Source: Nonomuraea turcica (lineage in GTDB: Bacteria > Actinomycetota > Actinomycetes > Streptosporangiales > Streptosporangiaceae). From it: a DNA stretch of 64,000 bases. Numbering within the stretch: position 1 is the first letter of the stretch; each line of letters opens with the position of its first letter. Positions 11,211-20,186 of the stretch are shown one piece after another. Where the stretch lies: assembly GCF_030718205.1 (NCBI RefSeq), contig NZ_JAUZQF010000006.1, positions 62,001 to 126,000 of the forward strand, read 5' to 3'. The position numbers were made by a program, and so were the translations under genes. The notes beneath the pieces are model-generated. The model saw nothing but the letters and a program-made list of their open reading frames with translations. It ran no database searches and was not told where the DNA came from.

Positions 11211-12821
11211 TTAACGGGGCCGCACGACCCTGGCCTCGTCCCAGATCGGCTCGGCCGACTCGTAGACCGTGCCATCCGAGCCGAAGATCAGGAACCGGTC
11301 GAAGTCGGCGGCGAACCAGCGGTCGTGGGTGACCGCCACCACCGTGCCGTCGAACGCGTCGAGCCCGGCCTGGAGCGCCTCGGCGCTGGCCAGGTCGAGG
11401 TTGTCGGTCGGCTCGTCCAGCAGCAGCAGCGTGGCCCCGGACAGCTCCAGCAGAAGAATCTGCAGCCGCGCCTGCTGCCCGCCGGACAGCGTCTCGAACC
11501 GCTGCTCGGCGACCCGGCCGGCCAGCTCGTAGCGGGCCAATGCCTTCATGGCCTCGTTCTTCAGCTTGGCGTGCTCGGCCATGACGATCTCGACCGGCGT
11601 GCGGCCGATCAGCTCGGGCCTGGCGTGGGTCTGGGCGAAATGCCCTGGCACCACGCGGGCGCCCAACCTGCCCGCGCCCTGGTGGTCGACCGGCTCCCCC
11701 GCCAGCAGGCGCAGGAAGTGGGACTTGCCCGAGCCGTTGGAGCCGAGCACCGCGACGCGTTCGCCGTACCAGATCTCCAGGTCGAACGGCCGCATCAGGC
11801 CGGTGAGCTCCAGCTGCTCGCAGATGACCGCACGTTTGCCGGTGCGGCCGCCTCTGAGCCGCATCTTGATGTTCTGCTCGCTCGGCGCCACCTCGGGCGG
11901 GCCCGCCTCCTCGAACTTCCGCAGCCGGGTCTGGGCGGCGTGGTAGGGGGCGGCCATGCCGTCGTTGTATCTGGCCTTGTTCTTGAGCATGTTGACCAGG
12001 GCCTTGAGCTTGGCGTGCTCCTCGTCCCAGCGCCTGCGCAGCTCGTCGAGCCGCTCGTTGCGGGCCCTGCGGGCCTCGGTGTAGGTGGCGAAGCCGCCGC
12101 CGTGGACCCAGATGTTTCCGGATTCGACGGTGACGATCCGGTCGGCGGCGTTGGCGAGCAGCTGGCGGTCGTGGCTGACCAGCACCACCGTCTTGGGCGT
12201 CTCCCTGAGCTGCTGCTCCAGCCACTCCTTGCCGGGCACGTCGAGGTAGTTGTCGGGCTCGTCGAGCAGCAGTGTCTGGTCAGGACCGCGGAGCAGCGCC
12301 TCGATGACGAGCCGCTTCTGCTCCCCACCCGACAGCGTCGACACCTCCCGATATTTCACCCTTTCGTACGGCACACCGAGCGCGGCCACCGTACAGGTGT
12401 CCCACAACACCTCGATCTCGTAGCCGCCCGCGTCGGTGTAGTCCGCGATGGCCTGCGCGTAACGCATCTGCGTCTTCTCGTCGTCGCGCTCCATCATCGC
12501 CAACTCGGCCTCGTCGAGCCGCTCGGCGGCCTTCCGCACCGCGGGCGGCGCGACGCCGAGCAGCAGGTCCCGGAGGCTGCTGCCGTCGCGCACGCTGCCG
12601 ATGAACTGCCGCATCACGCCCAGCCCGCCGGAGCTCGCGACGCTACCGTCGACCGGCTGCAGGTCACCGGCGATCAGCCGCAGAAGCGTGGTCTTGCCCG
12701 CGCCGTTGGGCCCGACGAGCGCCGCCTTGACACCGTCGCCGATCCGGAAGGAGACGTCGTTGAGCAGAGGCCGACCGTCGGGCAGCACGTATGTCAAATG
12801 TCCTACTTCGACGTGGCCCAT
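11211..12821 (-). CDS. ABC-F family ATPase
   Basis: The 536-residue protein has two ATP-binding cassettes and no transmembrane segment, the layout of ABC-F proteins that act on the ribosome. The first cassette has Walker A GPNGAGKTT near residue 37 and signature LSGGEQKRL; the second has GSNGSGKSH and LSGGQQARLQ. A charged linker rich in Arg and Glu separates them (EARRARNERLDELRRRWDEE). Members include translation factors such as EttA and antibiotic-resistance proteins; sequence reading alone cannot choose. ATG start at 12821; it is transcribed away from the DUF4185 gene across a 132-base divergent promoter region. Confidence 0.9.
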   Translation of the reverse strand: MGHVEVGHLTYVLPDGRPLLNDVSFRIGDGVKAALVGPNGAGKTTLLRLIAGDLQPVDGSVASSGGLGVMRQFIGSVRDGSSLRDLLLGVAPPAVRKAAERLDEAELAMMERDDEKTQMRYAQAIADYTDAGGYEIEVLWDTCTVAALGVPYERVKYREVSTLSGGEQKRLVIEALLRGPDQTLLLDEPDNYLDVPGKEWLEQQLRETPKTVVLVSHDRQLLANAADRIVTVESGNIWVHGGGFATYTEARRARNERLDELRRRWDEEHAKLKALVNMLKNKARYNDGMAAPYHAAQTRLRKFEEAGPPEVAPSEQNIKMRLRGGRTGKRAVICEQLELTGLMRPFDLEIWYGERVAVLGSNGSGKSHFLRLLAGEPVDHQGAGRLGARVVPGHFAQTHARPELIGRTPVEIVMAEHAKLKNEAMKALARYELAGRVAEQRFETLSGGQQARLQILLLELSGATLLLLDEPTDNLDLASAEALQAGLDAFDGTVVAVTHDRWFAADFDRFLIFGSDGTVYESAEPIWDEARVVRPR

Positions 12822-12898
12822 CCCGGCAGGTTAGCTGCCGCGCTCCGATCCAGGCACCACCTTTTTCGGCGATCAGTCCGCCGCGACACCTAGACACT

Positions 12899-12915
12899 AA
12901 GTGATCTAATGACTA
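12899..12915. promoter_or_regulatory. Putative GntR operator upstream of the DUF4185 gene
   Basis: The 17-base site reads AAGTGAT-CTA-ATGACTA, an imperfect palindrome 38 bases before the downstream start codon. It matches, in 15 of 17 bases, the perfect palindrome AAGTGAT-CTA-ATCACTT that overlaps the start of the GntR gene at 26805-26821. The shared site suggests that one regulator controls both loci. Confidence 0.6.
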
Positions 12916-12953
12916 GAACTGTAGGGAATCACCCCTTCCCCAAGGAACAAGTG

Positions 12954-14120
12954 ATGACCCGATTCCGCAATGCCCTCGCCCCCCTGGCCATCGCGTTCAT
13001 CGCTCTCACGACCGTGCCGCAGCACGCGTGGGCCGCCCCTCCCAAACCGGTGCCGAGCGTCGCGCCGCAACAACAACAGGTCACCGCCGCCTCCCCCTGT
13101 GCCCCGACCGTCCGGGGCACGACCACGAACGCGCGTTTAACCAGCCTGTTCACCGCCTACGGCAACGACAACAGCCGGCTGGACGACTGGACGGGCGCCG
13201 ACGGCACCTACTCACTCAGGATGCCGAACGGCAAGGAACTCTGGATCTTCTCCGACACCTTCCTCGGCCAGGTCAACCCCGACGGCTCGCGCCCGCCCGT
13301 GGTCGAGGAGGGCGGCACCACGGTCTTCCTGAACAACTCCTTCGCCGTCGAGCGCAACGGCAGGCTGTCGACGATCCACGACGGCACCGCCGCCAAGCCC
13401 ACCGCCGTGATGCCGCCACGCGACCAGAACCACTGGTACTGGGCCGGCGACGCAACGCTCGCCGGCGGGGTCGTGGAGGTCACCTACCAGGAGTACGAGC
13501 GCTACGGCCCCGGCGCGTGGGACTGGCGCTGGCACCGGAACGTAGTCGCCACGTTCGCCCCGGGACGGCTCAACCGGCCGATCAGCGTGTACGACCTGCC
13601 GTCCGGGCATGGTGTGGCCTGGGCCTCGGGAATACTCAAGGACGGCGGATACACCTACATCTACGGTGTGGAGGACTTCGGCTCGCCCAAATACATGCAC
13701 ATCGCCCGCGTCAAGGGCCAGAGCCTGCGGGGCGCCTGGGAGTATCTCAAGGCCGACGGCACCTGGTCGCCCAACGAGGCCGACTCGGCGCGGATCATGA
13801 GCGGCGTGGCGAACGAATACAGCGTCAGCAAGGTCGGATCCGGATATGTCCTGATCACGCATGACACGACCGAGGTGCTGAGCGCCAACATCGTGGCCTA
13901 CGCCTCGTGCTCGCCCTTCGGGCCGTTCACCGGCAAGCAGCACGTCTACACGACCCCCGAGACCAACGGGAACATCTTCACCTACAACGCCCACGCCCAC
14001 CCCGAGATCGCGGGCGGCGGGCTGGTGGTCTCGTACAACGTCAACAGCTTCGTGAACACCGACCACTACCGCGACGTGTCCATCTACCGGCCGCGCTTTC
14101 TGGACGTGACCTTCCAGTGA
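12954..14120 (+). CDS. Secreted DUF4185/GH-like beta-propeller protein
   Basis: A 388-residue secreted protein, with signal peptide ending near HAWAAPPK. The mature part resembles DUF4185/DUF5005 proteins, thought to have a five-bladed beta-propeller like GH43-type glycosidases. Seen motifs include GNDNSRLDDWTGADGTYS, ELWIFSDTFLG and HWYWAGDATL, with many aromatic residues of the kind that line sugar sites. The enzymatic activity is unknown. The start is ATG at 12954, with AAGGAA upstream; an earlier ATG at 12909 lies inside the operator. Its stop overlaps the next gene's GTG. The GntR-type operator ahead of it ties it to the sugar-uptake operon at 18.9-26.8 kb. Confidence 0.8.
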   Translation: MTRFRNALAPLAIAFIALTTVPQHAWAAPPKPVPSVAPQQQQVTAASPCAPTVRGTTTNARLTSLFTAYGNDNSRLDDWTGADGTYSLRMPNGKELWIFSDTFLGQVNPDGSRPPVVEEGGTTVFLNNSFAVERNGRLSTIHDGTAAKPTAVMPPRDQNHWYWAGDATLAGGVVEVTYQEYERYGPGAWDWRWHRNVVATFAPGRLNRPISVYDLPSGHGVAWASGILKDGGYTYIYGVEDFGSPKYMHIARVKGQSLRGAWEYLKADGTWSPNEADSARIMSGVANEYSVSKVGSGYVLITHDTTEVLSANIVAYASCSPFGPFTGKQHVYTTPETNGNIFTYNAHAHPEIAGGGLVVSYNVNSFVNTDHYRDVSIYRPRFLDVTFQ

Positions 14121-15127
14121 GGCGCAACTGGGCGGCCCGCCTGCGGCTCGTCGTGATCGACGGGCTGCGGGCGGTCGTTCTGGAGAACGAGCGGCTCCGC
14201 GTGACCGTTGTGCCGGACAAGGGCGGAGACGTCGTCGAGTTCCTGCACAAACCCACGGACACCGACTTCGTCTGGCTCTCCCCGCACGGCCTGCGTCACC
14301 CGCGCGACCACCTCCAGGGCGCGGCCGACGACGTCGCCCAGTTCGTGGACCACTACGAGGGCGGCTGGCAGGAGATCTTCCCCAGCGGCGGCGCGCCGAG
14401 CGAGTACAAAGGTGCGCGGCTGGCCCAGCACGGCGAGGTCGCCGGCCTGCCGTGGTCCTGCGAGGTCGTGGCGGACTCCGAGGAAGAGGTCGCGATCCGG
14501 CTCGGCGTCAGGACCAGGCGGCTGCCGTACCGGATGGAGAAGGTCTTCAGGCTGCGGTCGGGGACGGCCGCGCTGGAGATCGAGGGCATGGCCACGAACG
14601 AGTCCCCGGTCACGTCGCACGCCATGTGGGGGCAGCACATCGTCTACGGGCGCCCCTTCCTGCGTCCGGGCGCGAGGATCCGGCTGCCGGAGGGCGTCCG
14701 GGTGGTCCCGCACCCGACGGCGATCAATCCGGCCGGCCGCAGAGTCCGCGCGGGCGGGCCGTGGGTGTGGCCGAGGGTGCCCGCCGACCAAGGGGGCGAG
14801 ACCGACCTCAGCGTGGTGCAGGAGCCGGGGTCGCCGAGCGACATCGTCTACCTGACCGGCTTTGACGAGGGTTGGTACGAAATTTCGGGGGATATCGGTA
14901 TGCGGGTGGAGTGGGATGCGTCCCTCTTGCCGTACCTGTGGATGTGGCAGGAGCTGGGCGCGTCCACCGGCTACCCCTGGTGGGGCCGGGTGTACACGGT
15001 CGGGCTCGAGCCGTTCTCCAGCATGCCGACCGACGGCCTGGCCGCCGCGGTGGCCAACGGCACGGCCCTCGTCCTGGACCCGTACGAGACGAAGGTGTTG
15101 AGGATGCGCGCGGAGGTAGTGCCGTGA
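14117..15127 (+). CDS. DUF4432/aldose 1-epimerase-like protein
   Basis: A 336-residue cytoplasmic protein with a galactose-mutarotase-like fold. The N-terminus LENERLRVTVVPDKGGDV and later PVTSHAMWGQHIVYGRPF resemble DUF4432/aldose epimerase proteins, which change the anomeric or epimeric form of sugars. The start is GTG at 14117, overlapping the preceding TGA by three bases, which implies translational coupling. It lies between the secreted DUF4185 protein and an SDR, so it probably works on the sugar released or imported by this locus. The substrate is not known. Confidence 0.75.
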   Translation: MRRNWAARLRLVVIDGLRAVVLENERLRVTVVPDKGGDVVEFLHKPTDTDFVWLSPHGLRHPRDHLQGAADDVAQFVDHYEGGWQEIFPSGGAPSEYKGARLAQHGEVAGLPWSCEVVADSEEEVAIRLGVRTRRLPYRMEKVFRLRSGTAALEIEGMATNESPVTSHAMWGQHIVYGRPFLRPGARIRLPEGVRVVPHPTAINPAGRRVRAGGPWVWPRVPADQGGETDLSVVQEPGSPSDIVYLTGFDEGWYEISGDIGMRVEWDASLLPYLWMWQELGASTGYPWWGRVYTVGLEPFSSMPTDGLAAAVANGTALVLDPYETKVLRMRAEVVP

Positions 15128-15194
15128 GTGAGCGTAGCGAACGAACAATTAGACACAGCAGCGATTCGCTCATGCGACCGACGAAGGAGGGCGC

Positions 15195-15965
15195 ATGAGC
15201 GAATTCGGCGGGAAGGTGGCGCTGGTCACGGGCGGGTCGATGGGCATCGGGCGGGCGGTGGTCGACCGCCTGGCCGATGGCGGGGCGTCCGTGGTGTTCT
15301 GCGGGGTGGACAAGGACGCCGCGCTCGACACCGAACACGTCGTCGGCCGGATCGCCGACGTGCGGAGCGCCGCCGAGATGCGCAACCTGGTGGACCTGGC
15401 CGTGACCAGGTTCGGCGGCCTCGACATCGTCGTGACCTGCGCCGGCGTGCAACGGTACGGCACCGTCGAGGACACGCCCGAGGACGTCTGGGACGAGGTT
15501 CTCGACATCAACCTCAAGGGCGTCTACCTGGCGTGCAAGGCGGCCGTCCCACGGCTGCGCGCCCGCGGCGGCGGCTCGATCGTGCTCATTTCGTCGGTGC
15601 AGGCATTCTCCTCTCAGGCAGGGGTGGCCGCCTACACCGCGAGCAAGGCCGCGCTCAACGGCCTGACCAGGGCCATGGCGCTCGACCACGCAGCCGACGG
15701 CATCAGGGTGAACGTGGTGTGCCCGGGCTCGGTCGACACGCCGATGCTGCGCTGGGCGGCGGACCTGTGGCGGGGCGAGCTGTCGCAGGAGGAGCAGGTC
15801 AGGCAGTGGGGCCGCGCCCATCCGCTGGGCCGCGTGGGCCGGCCCGAGGAGGTGGCGGAGCTGGTGGCGTTCCTGGCCGGCCCGCGCTCCTCGTTCATCA
15901 CCGGGGCGGAGCACCGCGTGGACGGCGGCCTATTGGCGCAGAACCCGGCGGCGCTCCCCGAATAG
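15195..15965 (+). CDS. Short-chain dehydrogenase/reductase (classical SDR)
   Basis: A 256-residue NAD(P)-dependent oxidoreductase. The nucleotide-binding motif TGGSMGIG lies at about residues 13-20, the catalytic Ser in [11 protein letters not shown], and YTASK supplies the catalytic Tyr and Lys. The C-terminal segment [15 protein letters not shown] is typical of classical SDRs. The start is ATG at 15195, with GAAGGAGG just upstream. A repeat-like 67-base spacer separates it from the epimerase gene. By context it probably oxidises a sugar or sugar lactone, which would feed the glucarate-dehydratase-like step encoded at 18.9 kb; that link is an inference. Confidence 0.88.
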   Translation: MSEFGGKVALVTGGSMGIGRAVVDRLADGGASVVFCGVDKDAALDTEHVVGRIADVRSAAEMRNLVDLAVTRFGGLDIVVTCAGVQRYGTVEDTPEDVWDEVLDINLKGVYLACKAAVPRLRARGGGSIVLISSVQAFSSQAGVAAYTASKAALNGLTRAMALDHAADGIRVNVVCPGSVDTPMLRWAADLWRGELSQEEQVRQWGRAHPLGRVGRPEEVAELVAFLAGPRSSFITGAEHRVDGGLLAQNPAALPE

Positions 15966-16218
15966 ACCACTTTCTGAATACGCGAATGGGTCGAGCCCGC
16001 CCCACCAATTCCCCCGCTCTTTTGCAAAGCTGGCAACAGTTGCGTCAATAGCAAGAACTCCCAGGTCACCCCCTTGATACGAGTGTGACGGCGTGCCCGG
16101 CACGCGACCCACCATGGGCGCGCAGCCGCAACCGGATCAGCCGGGCCATAACGGCTCGCATTCGATTCGGCACGCTACGTCACGTGGTCGAAACGACTCA
16201 CCGATCTAGGAGAGACCT

Positions 16219-16638
16219 GTGAGGCTATCCAAAAAGGCCGCCGGCTTCGTCGCCGCGGCCGCGATGTTGACCGTGGTCGTCCCCGCCGCCACCGCGGTGG
16301 CCAGCCCCCGCTCCACCTGCTACGGCGGTCGCGTCTGCCTGTACGCCGGCTTCGACTACAACCGCGGCCAGGTCGATCACTGGCGCGACTTCGTCAAGGA
16401 CGACACCAACTTCGCCGACAACAACTGGCTGAATTGGGACTTCAGCAATTCATGGCGCACCATGAACAACGAGGTGAGCTCCGTGCGGAACCGGATCGGC
16501 TGCAGCTCCACGCTCTGGCAGCACCCCTACTACACCGGCGCCCACAGCACGTTCACGCACAATTCGAACGATGGGTTCCTGGCGAACAACGCCGTCGGCA
16601 ACAACAGCGCCAGCTCACTCGACATCTGGTGCGGCTGA
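16219..16638 (+). CDS. Secreted peptidase inhibitor I36-like protein
   Basis: A 139-residue secreted protein. The signal peptide runs to about ATAVASP, and the mature part begins with STCYGGRVCLYAGFDYN, the pattern of the I36 (Streptomyces metalloproteinase inhibitor) and beta/gamma-crystallin-like families. It contains a few Cys and many Asn, Trp and Tyr. The start is GTG at 16219, with AGGAGAG just upstream. It probably inhibits an extracellular protease or is a stable secreted protein of unknown target. A spacer of about 250 bases upstream should hold its promoter. Confidence 0.8.
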   Translation: MRLSKKAAGFVAAAAMLTVVVPAATAVASPRSTCYGGRVCLYAGFDYNRGQVDHWRDFVKDDTNFADNNWLNWDFSNSWRTMNNEVSSVRNRIGCSSTLWQHPYYTGAHSTFTHNSNDGFLANNAVGNNSASSLDIWCG

Positions 16639-17549
16639 CCAAGACCGGGAGTGCCGGTTTCCGGGTCTGGCCGCCGGAAACCGGCTGCCGCGAGCTTCTC
16701 GTGGGCACGCTACTGCTGATGGGCGTCGCTGGCTGCACCGCCGGCGAACCCAAGCAGCAGGCGTCGGCACCGTCCGCCGTCACTTCGGTGGCGCAGCTGG
16801 TGCTGCCGTTCGACGCCTACAAGACCACTCCCGAGCAGCAGGCCATTCTAGGTAACGCGCACAATCTCCTGGTTGTGCGGTGCATGCGCAAGAAAGGCGT
16901 CACGATCGAGCCGCCTGCCGAGGACCCGGCCGTCATCGCCGCCGTGGAACCCGGCAACTCCCGCCGCTACGGCGTCGTGGACACCGAGGCGGCCCGGCGT
17001 TACGGCTACCATCTCGCCCGGCCGCCGTCTCCCGACACGACCCGATCCTGGGCGGGCAAGCTGCCCAAGCCCGCCCGCCACCGCCTGTACGGCACCGCCG
17101 CGAACCGAGGGTGCCTGGATCGGGCGGCGCTGGTCCTGGAGCGGGGCGCACGGAAGGCGGACTGGCCGTGGCTGGCCCTGCAGGACTCGCTCACGTTGGA
17201 GCAATCCGCCAAAAATCCGTCGGTGACGAACGCCATCACGCGCTGGCAGTCGTGCATGAGCCAGGAGGGCCACTCGTACCCGGCTCCCGAGGCGGCCATC
17301 GCCGACAGCCGCTGGGACCTGGAGAAACGCACCGTGACCGAGGACGAGAAGCAGACCGCGATCGCCGACACGCAGTGTAAGTGGGCGTCGGGGCTGGTGG
17401 CCGCCTGGCACACGGCGGACGCGGCGCTGCAACGGGCCGTCATCAGAGACAACACCGACCGCTTCGCCGCGCTCCGGGCCAACCTTGAGCATCGCCTCAA
17501 AAGAGCGTCAACCGTGCTCGCCGCGCACGAAGGCGGCAAGGTCGGCTGA
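16629..17549 (+). CDS. Putative lipoprotein, hypothetical
   Basis: A 306-residue exported protein of no recognised family. The proposed GTG at 16629 overlaps the end of the I36 gene by ten bases and gives an Arg-containing n-region, a hydrophobic stretch LLVGTLLLMGVAGC, and a lipobox Cys. A shorter GTG at 16701 would leave no positive residues before the hydrophobic core. The body is helical and charged. The 3' end overlaps the convergent S10 peptidase gene by 42 bases. The start is the least certain part of this call. Confidence 0.6.
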   Translation: MRLTKTGSAGFRVWPPETGCRELLVGTLLLMGVAGCTAGEPKQQASAPSAVTSVAQLVLPFDAYKTTPEQQAILGNAHNLLVVRCMRKKGVTIEPPAEDPAVIAAVEPGNSRRYGVVDTEAARRYGYHLARPPSPDTTRSWAGKLPKPARHRLYGTAANRGCLDRAALVLERGARKADWPWLALQDSLTLEQSAKNPSVTNAITRWQSCMSQEGHSYPAPEAAIADSRWDLEKRTVTEDEKQTAIADTQCKWASGLVAAWHTADAALQRAVIRDNTDRFAALRANLEHRLKRASTVLAAHEGGKVG

Positions 17550-18944
17550 TTGACGCAGTCTGCTGGGCTCGTGGACGTACATCATGTGCCCGGCCTCGTA
17601 GTACTTGACGTCCACGTTGCCCGCCAACTCGGCGGGCACGGGCAGGTGGGCGAGGGTGTGCTCGGCGGCGTGGTACGGCGTCGCCCCGTCGTGGTAGCCG
17701 CAGGCCACGTGCACGCGCAGGTGCGGGTTGGCCCGCATGGCCGCGCTCAGCTTGTCGACCACCGTGACGTGCGCATTCTCGAACTCCTTGTACGACCACG
17801 GCCGAACGCGCGAGGTGAGCACCTCATACGGCAGGTCGTTGGCGTACTCCAGCTCCGCGCGGAGGTAGTGGTTGAGCGCGGCGCTGTAGGGCCCCATGAT
17901 CGCGCTCATGCTGGGGTCGGCGGAGAAGTGCTCGCGGCCCGCGTCAGGATCCCAGCCGGTGAAGCGGCCGTCGAGGCGCCCGACGGTCAGGCGGCGCGAG
18001 CGCAGCAGCTCGGTGAAGAACCTGATGTGCTCGATCCGCAGGTTCACGCGGTCGACGTAGTCCTCGCTCAGCCCGGTCAGCGCGGCGATCCTGGCGACCG
18101 CGGCCGCGCGTTCCTCGGGCGTCAGCCGGCTGCCGCGGGCCAGCGCCCACAGGTAGTCGCGGTCGGCGAACTCCTCGGCCTCGCGAAGCACGTCCGCCAG
18201 CGCTCGGTCGCCATGCAGCCCGTGATAGTGCGCGATGGCCGCATATGTCGGCAGATAGAGGGCGTAGGCCAGGTCGTTGCCCTCGTTGAACTCCCCGGTG
18301 CCGAAGTCGAGCACCGACGAGATGAGGATCACGCCGTTGAGGTAGAGCCCGTAACGCGACTGCAGGTGATCGGCCAGCCCGGCCGCCCTGACCGTCCCGT
18401 ACGACTCGCCGGCCAGGAACTTGGGCGACATCCACCGCCCGTTCCTGGTGGTCCACAATCTGATCAGCTCGCCCACCGACTCCAGGTCGCCGGTGAACCC
18501 GTGGTACGGCTCGGCCTTCTCGCCTTCGGCGGCCCGCGAGTAGCCGGTGGAGACCGGGTCGATGAAGACCAGGTCGCTCACCTTCAGCAGGCTCTCCTCG
18601 TTGTCGGCCAGCCCGTACGGAGGCGGCAGCAGCGCCCCCGCGTCCCCCATGACGACCCGGCGCGGACCGAGCACGCCCAGATGCAACCACACGCTCGACG
18701 ACCCGGGCCCGCCGTTGAACGCGAAGGTGACCGGTCTGGTCAGCGGGTCGGCTCCAGCCAGCGTGTACGCGGTGACGAACATCTCGGCCTTCGGCCGCAG
18801 GCCGCCGAACGTGCCTTCGCTGAACACCTCCTCGCGCAACACCATGGTTCCGGTGACGGCGGTGTACACCTCGCCCGACGGCAGGGTGTGGGACGTGGTG
18901 ACGAGGTTGTCGGCCGGGGGAACAGGCTGGGTAGCTTCAGGCAT
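17508..18944 (-). CDS. Serine carboxypeptidase (peptidase S10)
   Basis: A 478-residue S10-family serine carboxypeptidase, which removes C-terminal residues from peptides. It shows the oxyanion/substrate region NGGPGSSSVW at residues 78-87, the nucleophile motif GESYGT with Ser at about 181, and the catalytic His in YEAGHMMYVHEP near the C-terminus. No clear signal peptide is seen. Start is ATG at 18944; no good ribosome site is visible, so a short or absent leader is possible. It ends inside the 3' end of the convergent lipoprotein gene. It follows the enolase gene by nine bases, so it may be the last gene of the sugar operon. Confidence 0.88.
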   Translation of the reverse strand: MPEATQPVPPADNLVTTSHTLPSGEVYTAVTGTMVLREEVFSEGTFGGLRPKAEMFVTAYTLAGADPLTRPVTFAFNGGPGSSSVWLHLGVLGPRRVVMGDAGALLPPPYGLADNEESLLKVSDLVFIDPVSTGYSRAAEGEKAEPYHGFTGDLESVGELIRLWTTRNGRWMSPKFLAGESYGTVRAAGLADHLQSRYGLYLNGVILISSVLDFGTGEFNEGNDLAYALYLPTYAAIAHYHGLHGDRALADVLREAEEFADRDYLWALARGSRLTPEERAAAVARIAALTGLSEDYVDRVNLRIEHIRFFTELLRSRRLTVGRLDGRFTGWDPDAGREHFSADPSMSAIMGPYSAALNHYLRAELEYANDLPYEVLTSRVRPWSYKEFENAHVTVVDKLSAAMRANPHLRVHVACGYHDGATPYHAAEHTLAHLPVPAELAGNVDVKYYEAGHMMYVHEPSRLRQSADLAAFVRGEHG

Positions 18945-18953
18945 AACGCCCAA

Positions 18954-20186
18954 TTATGGGGCGATTTCCAGGGACACGGTGGGATCGGCGAAACGTTCGT
19001 TCGGGACCGTGGCGTACCAGCCGGGCCGCCCAGGGTCGCGATCGTACGGATACCCGCCCCTTTCCTTGTAGAGCTCGGCATAGCGGGCGACCCGGTCCCG
19101 GTCCAGCCGCACCCCCAGCCCGGGCGCCGACGGCACGGCGATGGCCCCGTCCACGTAGGCCAGCTTGCCGCCCTCGATCACGTCGTCACGCAACTGGTGA
19201 TAGTGGGCGTCGGCGGCGTAGGTGAGGTTCGGCAACACGGCCCCGAGGTGCAGCATGGTCGCAAGCTGGATCCCGAGCTCCCCCGACGAGTGCACGGCCA
19301 CGCCGAGCTGGAACGTCTCGCACACGCCCGCCGCCTTCACACACGGCCTGATCCCGCCCCAGAACGTCGTGTCGAGCAGCACCACATCGGCCGCCCTGCG
19401 CAGCACGTTGGAGGCGAGCTGCTCGAAGTTGACGACCACGGTGTTCGTCGCCAGCGGCACCTTGACCTGCTCGCGCACGGCCCTGAGCCCTTCGAGCCCC
19501 CAGACCGGGTCCTCCAGGTAGTCGTTGTTCAGGTCCTCGATGGCCCGGCCGAACCGCAGGCCCTCGGCCACCGACAACACGGCGTTCGGATCGTACCTGA
19601 GCCGGTCCCGGGGAAACGCCTCGGCCAGCGCCCGGTAACACTCCAACTCGTAGTCCGGTGGGAACACGCCGCCCTTGAGCTTGTGCACGGTGAACCCGTG
19701 CGCCGCCTTGAGCTGCGCGGTGTGCTCGACGAGCTGCTCGGGCGTGCGGATCTCGCCGTAGCCGGCGGCGGCGTACCGGAAGAACAGGTAGGAGGAGAAC
19801 GGCACCGCGTCGCGGAGCCGGCCGCCGAGCAGGTCGCAGGCGGGCACCCCGAGCTGCTGGCCGATGAGGTCGATGCAGGCGAACTCGATGGCGGCCAGCA
19901 GTTGCGTCCGGTTGTTGTAGAGCGAGGCCGTGGGGTTGGCGATCTTGAAGCGCAGCGCCTCCAGCTGGAAGGGGTCGTGGTCCTTCAGGTACGGCACCAG
20001 CGCGCGGAAGGCGGCCTCGGCGCTCTCCCCGCCGCCGCCCATCTCGCCGAGGCCGACGAGCCCGTTGTCGGCCTCGACCTCGACGATCGTCCGGACGAAC
20101 CGCCCCCAGTGCGCGCCGTTGCTGTGCCGCAGCGGCGCCTCCAGCGGGACCGCGACCGTCGTGGCCCGGATGTCAACGATCTTCAT
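18954..20186 (-). CDS. Enolase-superfamily dehydratase, glucarate dehydratase-like
   Basis: A 410-residue member of the enolase superfamily that probably dehydrates a sugar acid. Residues match the glucarate dehydratase subgroup: KLK at 169-171, metal ligands Asp199 (in RYDPN), Glu225 (LEDP) and Asn248 (ATN), and a catalytic dyad of Asp272 (LDTTFWGG) and His299 (VHSSGELG). The start is ATG at 20186, 14 bases inside the upstream GH38 gene, so translation is coupled. In its operon the substrate is most likely a uronate- or aldarate-type product of an imported glycan; the exact acid cannot be read from sequence. Confidence 0.85.
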   Translation of the reverse strand: MKIVDIRATTVAVPLEAPLRHSNGAHWGRFVRTIVEVEADNGLVGLGEMGGGGESAEAAFRALVPYLKDHDPFQLEALRFKIANPTASLYNNRTQLLAAIEFACIDLIGQQLGVPACDLLGGRLRDAVPFSSYLFFRYAAAGYGEIRTPEQLVEHTAQLKAAHGFTVHKLKGGVFPPDYELECYRALAEAFPRDRLRYDPNAVLSVAEGLRFGRAIEDLNNDYLEDPVWGLEGLRAVREQVKVPLATNTVVVNFEQLASNVLRRAADVVLLDTTFWGGIRPCVKAAGVCETFQLGVAVHSSGELGIQLATMLHLGAVLPNLTYAADAHYHQLRDDVIEGGKLAYVDGAIAVPSAPGLGVRLDRDRVARYAELYKERGGYPYDRDPGRPGWYATVPNERFADPTVSLEIAP

